Source of the DNA: Jaltomata sinuosa
Lineage: Eukaryota; Streptophyta; Magnoliopsida; Solanales; Solanaceae
Reading direction: 5' to 3'
Assembly (NCBI GenBank): GCA_003996215.1
Contig: QJPP01001594.1
Span: 186,001 to 250,000, forward strand
Length of the DNA stretch: 64,000 nt
The notes under the pieces were generated by a model. The model was not told where the DNA came from, ran no database searches, and saw only the letters and a list, made by a program, of their open reading frames with translations. Positions 10,847 to 22,015 of this stretch are shown in pieces. The translations under genes and the position numbers were made by a program. Position 1 is the first letter of the stretch. Every line of letters begins with the position of its first letter.

Positions 10847-12440
10847 TGTCATGACCTAACTTGCCGTGAGTGACACTCACCTAAAATCCCTGGTGAGCAA
10901 ACCAAGTAACCAACCCAAAGCTCAACTAAGTTAAAAAGCTAAAACCAATTTCATAAATAAAAGCAAGATCTCATGTTTATAAGTTTAAGCAAAATAAACC
11001 AATGCAGAAATTATGCCCTAAAACCAGAAAGTTGTGTACCAAAACATCTACTAACTCTAGAATACATGTATACAACCCCAACAAATAAGAAATTTGAGTC
11101 CAAAATAATGGACTAGGAGTAAAATAGATGAACCTATGGTAGCCTTGAAGAAGCAGCTCACCTTGGATTCTGGAAACGTCGGAACTACAACTGAGGTCAA
11201 GTAGAAGCTGCTGAAATATTCCCTTTACGCATAAAAGAAAAGCAAGTGCAGTATTATTACATAAACAATAGTGCACGAGTAGGATCATCGGCCAGCTCCA
11301 AACATATGAAATATGAAAAAATAACTAAAACTTAGTAAATCCATACAGAACATGCCAATCCAAGCTATTGAGTATAACCAAGACTCTCAGTCATCAACCA
11401 GACTTAACAACCACATAAAAACATGTCCCAGAGCCACCACAACAACAACTTCAGATAGGATTTAACCTGACCTTTAAGTACCCGGACCACCCAAGGATCC
11501 CTAAGAGCTATGGTGTTTAACAATGCAGCCCTGGTCTACACAAGAACCATTCCAACATTTGAACACAGTAACCCGGCCACTCAAGGACCACTAGGAAGTA
11601 AATGCATCAGAATAATCAACCCGGTTCACTCATGGAACCAACACAAGAAAGAATAAACAAACATGTACTAGGCATGGTACCCGAGCCATCTATTTTAGAA
11701 CCTGTAACAGGCAAGGTACTTGAGCCAACCAATAGATATCCTATACCAGGCATGGTACCCGAGCCAACTAATAGAACTATACCAAGCGTGGTACCCCAAG
11801 CCAACCAAAGAATCACATATATCATATAGTCACAAACACAATGAATACAACCACTCTTATAAACCCAACAAGTATTAAACAAGTTCATTTCAAGTGATTA
11901 ACAACAAGATATCGATTCACATACTCTTCCTGATTCCCTAAATATGCAATGTATAGAAATACTATGTAATAGTTAATATGCACATATAACGCATTTTGGG
12001 GAAAAAATCAACCATCACCTACCTCAAATTAGCTTGAAAGCTCTACTGGACTGAAGCCTTCCTGCTTCTTGAATCTTTCGCTTGCCCTTGGTCTAAAAAC
12101 AACCACATAACACTAAATTAAATAATGTGGCCTAAATATTCCAAAGATTATACCCAAATCCCAATTCCCAAGCCAAACCCATGATTATTCAATCTATTCT
12201 CAGGATTTTCTACCATTAATTCACCTAGGACTACAATTTTTACGATTACATTTAGCGAATTAGAGAAGGTTAATCATGAATAAGCAATTATATACAAAAC
12301 CCAAGGTTTTCTACACCATAGAACCCTTGTTACACCAGATTCTTCAACCTTAGATCAGGCCAAACCCTCTCCAAGTCTGCAACTACCGATTCTAAAGCAT
12401 AGAAATCGTAGTACTAAGTTAGAGGAACAAAATCCTTACC
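10847..12440 (-). repeat. 5' LTR of element 2, truncated
   Basis: Begins TGTCATGACC beside the PBS and follows the left LTR closely through the GTACC hairpin units (11665-11800) to about 12440 (GGAACAAAATCCTTACC). There the sequence stops matching. The U3-side third, including the CTATAGCGG cluster and hairpin, is absent. Confidence 0.85.
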
Positions 12441-13324
12441 TGAAAGCAAGAAACATATAGAGTCCACTAAAGGAGAAATCATTATTCAACATAGTCACGA
12501 CCCAAATTTTAAGGATCTATAAGCAACATTCAGCTACTAACCTAACGAGCGAACCAACTAACCATAACAGATCAATATGAAGTATTAAAGCACAAACTTA
12601 GGCAAGCAAAAAAAATGATACTTAACTTTATAAACAACCCAAATATACAAGGCCTAAGTACTGAACCAAACAATTGCCCAAAAAATCCTCTTTTCAAACA
12701 CCAATTCAAAATTACTACTCAACCATGAAATATAATTGGAAGGTAACCACTTGAATTCCTTGAGGTGCCACAGCTGTCGTCATTACCAAATCTATAAATT
12801 AAATACCAAATTGTGAAGAAAATTGTACTAGATCTGAACAAAGAATTATGAAGTTATGCATTCATAAATTTTCTTATATCTTTATAGATCTGTAGGTACC
12901 TTTTGATTTTAAGAGAAAGAGAGGAAGAGAAGTATCAACTACAAGCCCTATATTTTCATATGTAGAATCCAAACACATACGAGAGCACCACCTCAAGAAG
13001 CTCATTTAATTGCATTTGTTAGAAGTGATTGAAGTTGGGGGATTTATCAAGTCAAAGTATTCTACCAAATCTATTCCACTCAAAATTCCCCATTTTAGAA
13101 TATTTGTTGCAGGCCAATATGATCGAAAGAGGAAGAAAAAATATCTAACTTACAAAATGTGGAAAGCAGTGCCAAACCCTTCTAAGCAATGCCCATATTC
13201 AAGGAAGAAGAAACTCTCTTCTAAGTATCTTCCCTCATAAATTTTGATTGTTGGGTTCTCTAGGTTCACTGGGTTTTCTCTCTAAGAAAGAGGCACAATT
13301 CATGCCCTAGGAATATATTAATTG
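12441..13324. other. Unassigned DNA, possibly LTR-derived at its left
   Basis: From about 12486 (TAGTCACGACCC) the sequence resembles the outer end of a minus-strand gypsy LTR for a few hundred bases, without a partner copy here. The rest (about 12830-13324) is not recognised. A 76-codon ORF at 13010-13240 has no motif I know and is not called a gene. Confidence 0.35.
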
Positions 13325-13679
13325 AAAATGGCGATGGATTTAAATCGTCACTACGTATATCTTCATAGTTAAACAAAAAAACTAAAATAATAAAAAATAA
13401 AATAACTCTAGCAACAAAAATTTCATCGTTAGATCAGTCGCTAGTTCTCAAATAATTTTGTTGCCTCACTAACGTCGCTAAAACAGTCGCAAATTTTAGT
13501 GCCAAAAAATTAGCGACAGATTTAGTTTTTTATCGCTAATCCATCGCTATTTAGATACTAAACTTCCCATTGCCATTTTAGCAACCAAATTACATTTTCG
13601 TAGCTAAGCCATTATTAATTAGCGATGGAAAGTTGTTTTTTGCTAAAATACATCGCTAAATGCTATTTTTTTTGTAGTG
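13325..13679. mobile_element. CACTA (En/Spm-like) transposon terminus
   Basis: The right end reads ...TTTTTTTTGTAGTG at 13666-13679, the reverse complement of the CACTACAAAAA terminus of plant CACTA elements. The 350 bases inside it carry scattered AGCGATGG/ATCGCTA words in both orientations, as expected for subterminal repeats. No matching left terminus was found, so it is a truncated end or a degenerate non-autonomous copy. It directly abuts the broken LTR of element 3. Confidence 0.65.
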
Positions 13680-14386
13680 TGAGAGAGTAAAAGTAAAAAT
13701 CTCTTTAATTACATCCAAGACAATTAAGGGTACGAGTTTAAAAGGTAGTAAAAAGACCAGAATTTCCTTGGAATTAATTAAGAAGACTATTGGGAAAAAT
13801 CACAACTCGAGTTCCACAGACAAGATCCACGGTTCGTAGATGCTTCCATGGCCCGTAAAACCCTATCGTGGTTCTTGGTCCTTTCTGTCATGCTCCGGTT
13901 TTGAGTTCCATGGTGTAGGTTCATGACCCATCGAACCATCCACAATTCGTGTTGCCCTGTCGTGGTTCCTGAGGGATTAATGACCCTCAGGTCTGAGTTC
14001 CATGAGACCATTCCATGACTCGTGGAACATTCCACAGTTTGTGGAAATAGGTAATAGTTTTATAAGGACAATAAGGTCTCAAGTTTGAGTTCCACGAGTG
14101 GAATCCACAACTCATAGATCATTCCATGATTCATGGTTCACGACTCATAGATCATTCCATGATTCATGGTTCACGACTCATAGATCATTCCATGATTCAT
14201 GGTTCTAACTCATGGTCTTGACCTAACTTGGTTGGTCTTTGTCTGAGTTCCATGGAGGCATTCCATGGCTCGTAGACTGTTCCATAGTCCGTGAAAACCA
14301 TCCGTGGTTCTAGTTGGAACTTGGAAATTTTTTATTTTCTGGTTTTTCTGAGTTGGGTCTAGGCCTTCAAGTTCTGGGGTGTTACA
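13680..14386 (-). repeat. 3' LTR of element 3, partial
   Basis: Matches 20920-21559 of the complete LTR and ends GTGTTACA at 14386. About 1.5 kb of the R/U5 side is missing and replaced by the CACTA terminus. It is full of repeated words of the type TTCCATGA, CCGTGGA and CTCATGG, many partly self-complementary, and includes a 33-bp triplication at 14110-14208 not seen in the other LTR. Confidence 0.85.
14110..14208. repeat. 33-bp tandem triplication in LTR
   Basis: Three copies starting at 14110, 14143 and 14176, each beginning ACTCATAGATCATTCCATGA and separated by exactly 33 bases. The 5' LTR has a single diverged unit at the matching place (about 21347), so the expansion happened after insertion or in this copy only. 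Confidence 0.8.
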
Positions 14387-14425
14387 ATATATCTACCTTG
14401 GGATTATTCGTCCTCAAATGAAGAC
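14387..14425 (-). other. Polypurine-tract region (element 3)
   Basis: On the minus strand the sequence TTTGAGGACGAATAATCC followed by AAGGTAGATAT lies directly before the 3' LTR start. TTGAGGACGAA is shared with the same position in element 4 (about 60880). Confidence 0.65.
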
Positions 14426-14607
14426 TAAACAAGCTGAGTTTTTGAGGGAAAGAGGTGCAATCCTACCAACTGAGTTCTAGAAGCTGATATCTAACTGAAT
14501 TGAGTTCTAAGGACATGAAAGTATGCTGAAAATGCTGGATTAGCTCAAGAAACATGATAATGAGACTGAAATACTCATGAGAAATCTGAGAAATTGGAGA
14601 GGAACTA

Positions 14608-15081
14608 TTACCTCAAGCTGAAACTAAAAGGGAATAAGTGAGGGTATTTTGCCATCATAGCTGCTTCTACTTCCCAAGTAGCTCCCTCAACTGACTGATT
14701 CCTCCAAAGTACTTTTACTAAGGCGACCTCCTTATTTCTCAACCTACGGACTTGACGGTTAAGAATCTCAACTGGAACCTCCTTATAGGTGAGGCTATCC
14801 TTCACAGCCACACTCTCTAATGGCAGAATCATTGTCAGATCACCAACACACATTTTCAGCAATGAGATATGGAAGACTAGATAAATCGATGCTACTTCGG
14901 CTGGCAACTCTAACTCATAGGTAGGACCTATATATCTGGGACTGATCTTCCCTTTCTTGCCAAATCTCATCACACCCTTCATGGGTGATACATTCAGAAA
15001 AAACCAATCATCAATCTCAAACTCTAAGTCCCTCCTCCTCACATCTACATAGGACTTCTGACGACTCAGAGCAGTCTTCAA
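14608..15081 (-). pseudogene. Integrase C-terminus with chromodomain (element 3)
   Basis: An open frame of 157 codons. Residues 1-75 form the integrase C-terminal block (QKSYVDVRRRDLEFEIDDW, MRFGKKGKISPRYIGP, LVFHISLLKM). Residues 105-150 form the chromodomain (VPVEILNRQVRRLRNKEVAL, VKVLWRNQSVEGATWEVEAA, MAKYPHLF). It ends at the natural stop in 14608-14610. This is the best-preserved chromodomain in the window. In this clade the domain is thought to guide integration to methylated-histone chromatin. The first Met is internal to the polyprotein, not a true start. Confidence 0.88.
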
Positions 15082-15096
15082 CCTTTCCCTAATAAG

Positions 15097-15864
15097 CTAA
15101 ACTTTCTCCATAGCTTCATGAACGGAATCTGGCCCGATCAAGGATGCTTCTCCTACTTCAAACCAACCAAATGGTGAGCTGAACCTATGCCCATAAAGTG
15201 CCTCATACGGGGACATTTGAATGTTGGAATGGAAGCTATTATTGTAAGCGAACTCTATGAGAGTTAAGTGATCATCCCAACTACCTTTGAAATCGATCAC
15301 ACAAGCTCTCAACATATCCTCTAAGGTCACAATAGTACGCTCTGCCTGACCATCCATCTGTGGATGAAATATTGTACTGAGATTTACCTGAGTACCCATA
15401 CCTTTCTAAAAGGATCTCCAGAAATGGGACGTAAACTAAGTACCCCTATCTAAGATAATAGATAAGGGAACCTAATGCAACCTGACTATTTCACGGGTGT
15501 AAAGTCTAGCATAATCCTCTGCTGAATCTGTAGTATTCACTGCTAAAAAGTTGGCTAATTTGGTCCTGTCCATAATCACCCATATAGAGTCGTGTTGTCG
15601 GCGAGTGCGAGGCAAACCTATAATGAAATCCATGTTGATTACTTCTCACTTCCAAGTAGGAATGCTAATATCCTGAGTCACACCTCTTTGTGTCTAACGT
15701 TCTACCTTCACCTGCTGACAGTTGGGACACTTAGCCACAAAATTTGTGATGTCCCTCTTCATGTCGTTCCACCAATAGACTTCCCGCAGATCATGGTACA
15801 TCTTAGTGGCACCAGGATGAAATAGAATATCTCAAACTATGGGCCTCTATCAGGATCTACTACC
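15097..15864 (-). pseudogene. Integrase zinc finger and core, broken (element 3)
   Basis: The open part 15399-15097 reads MGTQVNLSTIFHPQMDGQ, AERTIVTLEDMLRACVIDF with the catalytic Glu, and FHSNIQMSPYEALYGHRFSS. Further right (15400-15864), in changing frames, are the first-Asp region and an HHCC finger remnant. A stop lies in the REIVRLH-VP stretch near 15480. Confidence 0.8.
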
Positions 15865-16618
15865 TCAACTCATCCACATTTGGAACACATAAGCGACCCT
15901 GGTAGCGAAGAACATCATCTTTCCTTGAGAGAAAACCTCTACCTTTTGCTGATGAATCGCACCCTTTAGCTGAAGTAATATGGGATCATTGTCTTGCTTT
16001 TCTTTCACCTCAACTACTAAAGAAGATTTTGGCCCATTCTGGACTATCACACCCCCATCTGCTATGTCTGTAAGGCAAACTCCCAAACGAGCGAGCCTAT
16101 GAACATCCCTGGCCAATTATTTCCTTTCTTCCTCAACTTGAGAAATACTACCCATGGAGAATATGCTAAGTGCATCAGCTACTACATTGTTCTTACTCGG
16201 ATGGTAGAGCACATTCATATCATAGTCTTTGAGAAACTCAAGCCACCTTCTCTGATGAAGATTTAACTCTTTCTGGGTGAACATATATTAGAGGCTCTTA
16301 TGATCTGTGAACACATCTACATGTACACCATACAAGTAATATCTCTAAATCTTTTATGCGAAAACAACTGCTGCAAACTCAAGGTCGTGAGTCGGGTAGT
16401 TCTCATAAATTTAGCTGTCTGGAGGCATAAGAGATAACCTTACTATGCTGCATCAAGACATAGCCCAAGCAAACTCTGGATTCATCACAATAAACCAAAA
16501 AACCATCCAAACCCTCTGGCAGAGTTAAAACGAGAGTTGTAGTCAACCTAGTCTTCAACTCTAGGAAGTTTTTCTCACAATCATCTGACCACTGAAACTT
16601 AACCTTTTTTTGTGTCAA
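15865..16618 (-). pseudogene. RNase H and linker to integrase (element 3)
   Basis: Block 16618-16403 holds the RNase H start (VKFQWSDDCEKNFLELKTRL, YCDESRVCLGYVLMQ with the first acidic residue, VISYASRQL). Frameshifted sequence continues through the HDLELAA and DYDMNVLYHPSK-like region. Block 16116-15865 (MARDVHRLARLGVCLTD, VEVKEKQDNDPILLQLKGAI) is the linker before the integrase finger. Confidence 0.8.
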
Positions 16619-17365
16619 TCTGGCAATAGGGCAGCTATGGATGAAAATCCTTCAATAAACCTCCTATAGTAACAAGCTAAACCCACGAAGCTTCTGATGT
16701 CTGTCAGAGAGATGGGTCTAGGCCAGTTCTTTACTACCTCTATTTTCTGTGAATCAACTCGGATGCCTTCACTAGACACCATATGACCAAGGAAAGAAAC
16801 TGACCTCAACCAGAATTCACATTTACTGAACTTAGCAAATAACTGGAGATCTTTGAGAGTTTGCAGCACAACTCTTAAATGACTGGCATGCTCCTCCACA
16901 TTTCAAGAATATACAAGTATATCATCAATGAAGACAATGACGAACATGTCTAAATACTTCTTGAACACTCTGTTCATCAAATCCATAAAAGTTGCAGGAG
17001 CATTCGATAGTCCAAAAGACATAACTACAAATTTGTAGTGACCATACCGAGTTTTGAAGGCTATCTTAGGAATGTCACAATCTCTGACTCTAAGCTGATG
17101 ATAGTCATATATGAGGTTTATCTTATAAAAGCAACTGGTACCCTAAAGTTGATTGAATAAGTCATCAATCTGAGGGATGGGATACTTATTCTTGATCATG
17201 ACTTTGTTCAACTAACGATAGTCGATGGTCATCCTAAGAGAACTGTCTTTCTTACGCACGAAAAGAACTGGAGTACCCCATGGAGAGATGTTGGGTATGA
17301 TGAAGCCCATATCTAGAACGTCTTTCAGTTGTTCTTTCAATTCCTTAATCTCATCTGGAGACATT
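16615..17365 (-). pseudogene. Reverse transcriptase (element 3)
   Basis: Contains the palm and connection in several frames. A KKDSSLRM-type start appears near 17250, and a catalytic FIDDILVYS followed at once by a stop (TGA) near 16910-16945. The open block 16899-16615 has HASHLRVVLQTLKDLQLFAK, FSKCEFWLRSVSFLGHMVSS and SFVGLACYYRRFIEGFSSIA. The two catalytic Asp residues are kept, but nonsense and frameshift mutations break the protein. Confidence 0.83.
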
Positions 17366-18031
17366 CTATAAGGTGGAATTAAGATAGACTGGGTATCTAG
17401 AAGGAGATCTATTTTGAAGTCGATTTCCCTTCCAAGAAGAAACTCCGAGAAGATCTTTTGGAAACACTATTGGGAATTTGTTAACCACTGGTACTGACTC
17501 AAGAGTCGGGGTCTCAGAATCTATATCTTTGACCCTAACAAGGTGATAGATATACCCTTTGGAAATCATCTTTCTGGACTTAAGGTAAGAGATGAATCGA
17601 CCTACAGGCACTAAGGTATTACCCTTTCACTCTAAGACTGGTTCATTAGGAAAATGAAACCGAACTATTCTAGTTCTATAATCAACTGAGGCATAAAAGG
17701 AATGTAACCAATCCATTCCTAGAATAATGTCAAAGTCTGTTATTTCTAACTTTATAAGATTTGCTGAGGTGACTTTCTAGGATACTGTGATAGGGCAATT
17801 TTTATATACCCATCTAGTTATAACTGGGTCACCAACCGGAGTAGATATCGAGAAGGGTTCAAGAAGTATTTCTGGACTGACACAAAAGTCTGTTGCTATA
17901 TGGAGAGTCACAAACAAAAGTGTAGCTCCAGGATCTAATAATGCATAAACATCAAGATGAAAGACTCGTAATGTACCTGTAACCACATCAGGAGATTTTT
18001 CCTGGTCCTGTTGAGTCTGAAGAGAATACAA
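17366..18031 (-). pseudogene. Aspartic protease and RT linker (element 3)
   Basis: 18031-17777 encodes the retropepsin-like region with VYALLDPGATLLFVT, the D-x-G active-site motif in its plant gypsy form, followed by PEILLEPFSISTPVGDPVI. 17611-17366 is the linker before RT (PVVNKFPIVFPKDLLGV). Protease would cut the polyprotein during particle maturation. The two blocks are in different frames. Confidence 0.8.
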
Positions 18032-18076
18032 CCTATTTTGGCGCTGACCACCACCTACACTAAAAGAGGCACCCTG

Positions 18077-18547
18077 CTAAGTCAGGTGACCTGAAGGAGC
18101 TGCTATAGAATTAGCCAGATTCTGTAGGTGAGTATCCCTGCCCTTCTGAGATGTCATTGGACAATCCTTCATTTTGTGGCCTAGCTTACCACACCCAAAA
18201 ACATTTCCACTGTCTTCCATACACTCATCTTGGTGGTTCCTACCACACTTTTTGCAGACTGGATAAGTGCGCCCACTAGTGACACTACCTTGGGACTTAA
18301 AGCCTGGTGCCCTATCCCGCCGATCCTCTCTGAACTTGGGCACTGGGGCACTAGCAGAGGATGGGGCTAGAGCTGAAGACTTATGGAAAAACTGAGAGCG
18401 ATTATCACCATCTAACCTCTGTTGAGAGTAGTTGAAGTCACCTGTTCTAGCTCTCTTACTGCCTCCTTCTCTCTCTTTGTTCTTTTCATTTTCAATTTGC
18501 TGGGCATGAGTCATCAACCTGGATATGTCCATCTCATTCACCAACAT
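18077..18547 (-). pseudogene. Gag C-terminal part with zinc knuckle (element 3)
   Basis: An open frame of 156 codons: end of the gag coiled region (MLVNEMDISRLMTHAQQIEN), a basic, Ser/Arg-rich stretch, then a Cys/His-rich segment CKKCGRNHQDEC and a degenerate CCHC knuckle FGCGKLGHKMKDCP. The first Cys of the usual C-x2-C pair in this second knuckle is not present. Knuckles of this type bind element RNA for packaging. Confidence 0.85.
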
Positions 18548-19208
18548 AGTAGTCTTTCACTCCTTGACTATATCATCGGAACACCTAACAAGAACTTACT
18601 CATACGAGATCTGGAATCAGCTACCATCACCAGAGCATACTTAGACAATTAAGTAAACTTGAGAGAGTACTCATTCACGCTCATATCATTCTGCCTTAAG
18701 TTGATAAACTATTGAACCTTGGCTTCCCTGAGTTCAAGTGGGAAAAACCTATCCAAAAATACAGTCTTGAAGTGATTCTAATCCACTGGGCCTGCATTAG
18801 CACTTCGAGACTCCTTTCACTGTTTATACCAGGTATGTGCCACTACTTTTAGCTGGTAAGTGGCTAAGTCTGCACTCTCGACCGGAGTGACACCCATAAT
18901 CTTTGTCACCTTCTGAATGTCCTCAAGAAATTCCTATGGATCCTCCTCAGAGTTAGAAGTATGAAACTCTGGAGGATTCATCTGAGTGAAATCTCAGACT
19001 CTAGCTGCTGTGGAGTTATTCTGGGGTAGGGCTGGTGCCACATCCTGCTGGTTAACCTAAGCGGTCATGGCCTAAGCAAGCACCTGAAGGCAGCCCTGAA
19101 CTACTCATGAGTGACTTGCTCATTAAGAGGGTCTGCTGGAGCTGGTGGTGCTTGCTGGTTTCTGTTTCTATTTTCGTTTTCCTTTCTGTTCGCTCTTCTG
19201 GGAGGCAT
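18548..19208 (-). pseudogene. Gag N-terminal part (element 3)
   Basis: Begins at ATG 19208-19206 with MPPRRANRKENENRNRNQQ, a typical start of this gypsy gag type, and Ala/Pro-rich DPLNEQV. Stops appear after about 35 codons. The capsid region further left shows FLEDIQKV- and FKYW-like fragments in mixed frames. The start codon is chosen because it lies about 215 bases downstream of the PBS and matches the family N-terminus. Confidence 0.75.
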
Positions 19209-19404
19209 TTTTTGTAATGCAAAGAGCATAGTTAGAGGAGGTTAAATAGACTTCACACTCTATAGCACAACATTAAAAAGAAAGAAGGGAAGTTTTCCTA
19301 AAAAATGTCGTAGCTTATTCCCCATAAGTGTGGCGCGCTTCACACCCATGCAGAAGACTCTACTCGACGCAGCTTTCAGACACCCTAGGACACTTGAACC
19401 TGAT

Positions 19405-19416
19405 GCTCTGATACCA
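19405..19416 (-). other. Primer-binding site, tRNA-iMet (element 3)
   Basis: Reverse complement TGGTATCAGAGC, complementary to the initiator Met tRNA 3' end, seven bases inside the LTR border at 19424. Confidence 0.85.
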
Positions 19417-19423
19417 AGTTTTT

Positions 19424-21559
19424 TGCATCCGAGGCTACCCACTAGACACAATATGGTGCTTAGTATGACAAGTGACCCTAAGCTAACACATGGTATGGCA
19501 TAACTAAGTATTTCTGAATAAATATACTAATTGTACGAAAGCTAACTGGTTTAAATAAATAAGTAAGAAAACAATAATCCTATAATCATTTGAATATATA
19601 AAGAAAATCTGAGAATGGTCTAAATCAATATTGACTGCAGAAGCTGAAACCAATACTATGTATGAAAGCCTCCAAATAAAGTGAGTTGCTGGAATAAACC
19701 CCCAGCTAGCTCCAAAAGTCTGAAAACTAAAAATCAAGACTGAATAAGTAAGCATGACTATGTCCTCGGACTATGAGGACTCACCACTGGACTGCTAAGT
19801 AAGGACTGGAGAATCGCACTAAGCACGGTCTGGATACTGAGCGCCTGAACCTATATCATGATAAGATGTAGCACAAAAGTATGCGTCAGTACTTGGAATG
19901 TACTGAGAATGAAGGATATATGCAAAACTGAATAAACAATTACAAAAATAATCAAAGATAATCTGAACATGAATGATATACTGAAACATAAACTAAGAGA
20001 TAAACTGATGCAATGATAAGGTATTTAACATGAACTGCAACATGCTAAACTGAACTGAATAAACTGAATACTAAAGTACAATTTCAATGCAAATACTGAA
20101 TCTGAACTGTGGGAGCTACTGTTAATCAATATACCCCAAGCTGAGATAACTATGGGTCCAATCTGTAACCCTGGCTAGGAGGGTGTTCATACCTTTCCAA
20201 GGGTACAAACATAGTCTAGCGTGGATCCACTAATTTGATGTCCAACAAGGGACTAAGGTTTCAAGCCTAAACTGATAGGTGACCCCTTTAGAACCTACGG
20301 TGGCACCGTAGTTCTGGGACTTAAGGATTTCTACTAAAGGTCTCAGCCTAAACTGAAGGGTGAGCCTTCATTCCTTCATCCACTCGGTCCTAATCCTACT
20401 CCCAACTAAATATAAAAGTAATGAATGAAAACTAAAATACTGGATAGTTCAAATACTGATTTTTAATCTGAGAATGCAATATAATAATACTGAAAATTGG
20501 TAGCATCCTAAGCCTAAAATATAACTGACTGCAATATCTATTTAGCATGCATGAATTTAAGGTACTAAAATTACATAGATGCTAGACTGATGGAATTCTA
20601 AGTAGATAACTATCCTGGGTTCCCAAGAAGCCCATGAGGAATCCTATATACAATCATAGAAATTGAATTGCATTAATTGCATAGAATTCAGGAACTCTAG
20701 GTCTGAAGAACTAGCTGAAAACTGAATAACTGAACTATATCTAGGGACTCAATGGGTGAAAGAAACCCATTAATAAAATCTCACATACCTGAAAGAAGAT
20801 TCTAGGGTGGAATACCTGGATTGAAGCTTGAACCTTGAAGAAACCCTCTGTTAGTTTTGAGAAGAATAACACTCTTTTTCTTCTATTCTTGCTAAGTGTT
20901 GCTTTTTTGGGGGGGAATGAGGGAATAAAAGTAAAACTCTCTTTAATTACTCCCAAGACAATTGAGGGTCAGAGTTAAAAAGGTAGGGAAAAGACCAGAA
21001 TGTCCCTGGAATTAATTAAGAAAACTGTTGGGAAAAATTGCGACTCAGGTTCCACGGACAGGTTCCATAGTCCGTGGATGCTTCCATGACCCGTAGAACC
21101 ATATCGTTGTTCCTGGGCCTTTCTGTCATGCTACGAGTCTATGTTCCATGACGTGGGTTCATGAATCGTGAAACCATCCATGATTCGTGCCTCCCTATCA
21201 TAGTTCCTAAGGGATCGATGACCCTCAGGTCTGAGTTCCATGAGACCATTCCCCGACTCGTGGATCATTCCATGTTTCTTGGAAATAGGTCGTGGTTTCA
21301 TAGGGACAATTGTGTCTTAGGTCTGAGTTCCACGAGTGGAATCCATGACTCATGAATCATTCCACAGTTCGTGGTTTTGACTCATGGTATTGACCCCAAC
21401 TTGGCTGGTCTCTGTCTGAGTTCCACTGAGGCATTCCACGGCTTGTGGACTATTCCATGGTCCATGGAAACCATCCGTGGTTCCGGTTGGAACTTGGAAA
21501 AATTTTATTTTCTGGTTTTTCTGAGCTGGGTCTATGCCTGGAAGTTCTGGGGTGTTACA
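19424..21559 (-). repeat. 5' LTR of element 3 (complete)
   Basis: About 2.14 kb, bounded by TG at 19424 and CA at 21558-21559 in the plus reading (TGTAACACCCC...CA in element orientation). Region 21030-21490 holds repeated TTCCATGA/CCGTGGA words corresponding to the left LTR. It contains no supported gene. Confidence 0.85.
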
Positions 21560-22015
21560 ACTATAGAGGGATAATGAAATTCACCATGGAACATAACAAT
21601 ATAAATTCTGGAAATAAAGTACATACTTGCTATGAGGCAGTTAAAAGTGGTTCATATTTTAAGGAAAGGAAATTAGTTAGCAAATTTGCTAGCTCATCAA
21701 GCTTTAGATAAAAGAGAAGTCAAATACAATAATTTCTAGGAAATGGAGTCTAAAGGGAGAAAAATCATCAATGGTAATAAAATGCAATGCCCTTGCATCA
21801 GATTAAGAGCAGCCACATGCTACTGATACAACATCATTCACATAGAGCTATTTAGCAGGCAATCCTAAAAGGAGAAAAAAGCAATTCATATGGAGCACAT
21901 ACAAGTAGTAAATAGGAAAGGACACATACAACACCAATACAAAACCAATATATAATCTCATATGCCAAATTATTACATTAGAGACTTTAGGGGAACAGAA
22001 AAATTACAGTCACGG
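21560..22015. other. Unassigned flank of element 3
   Basis: About 450 AT-rich bases between element 3 and the next LTR fragment. I recognise no coding, repeat or terminal motif here. Confidence 0.4.

Larger units (their letters stand above)
4925..12440 (-). mobile_element. Ty3/gypsy element 2 (family A), truncated
   Basis: Minus-strand chromovirus-type element with degraded gag, RT, RNase H, integrase and chromodomain between two LTRs. The left (3') LTR lacks its outer ~75-190 bases and its inner end; the right (5') LTR lacks its outer part. The zinc knuckle, the protease and the start of RT are deleted. A PBS matching tRNA-iMet sits at 10831-10843. No target duplication can be found because both outer ends are lost. 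Confidence 0.9.
13680..21559 (-). mobile_element. Ty3/gypsy element 3 (family B)
   Basis: Minus-strand chromovirus-type element with gag, protease, RT, RNase H, integrase and chromodomain in the usual order. It has a complete 5' LTR (19424-21559), a PBS, and a 3' LTR cut short at 13680 by the CACTA end. The sequence is clearly different from family A: gag starts MPPRRAN and LTRs start TGTAACACCCC in element orientation. Multiple frameshifts and stops. No target duplication because the left end is lost. Confidence 0.9.

Noticed and set aside
14608..19208. Intact autonomous gypsy element
   Set aside because: Blocks of gag, protease, RT and integrase are in order but split by many stops and frame changes.
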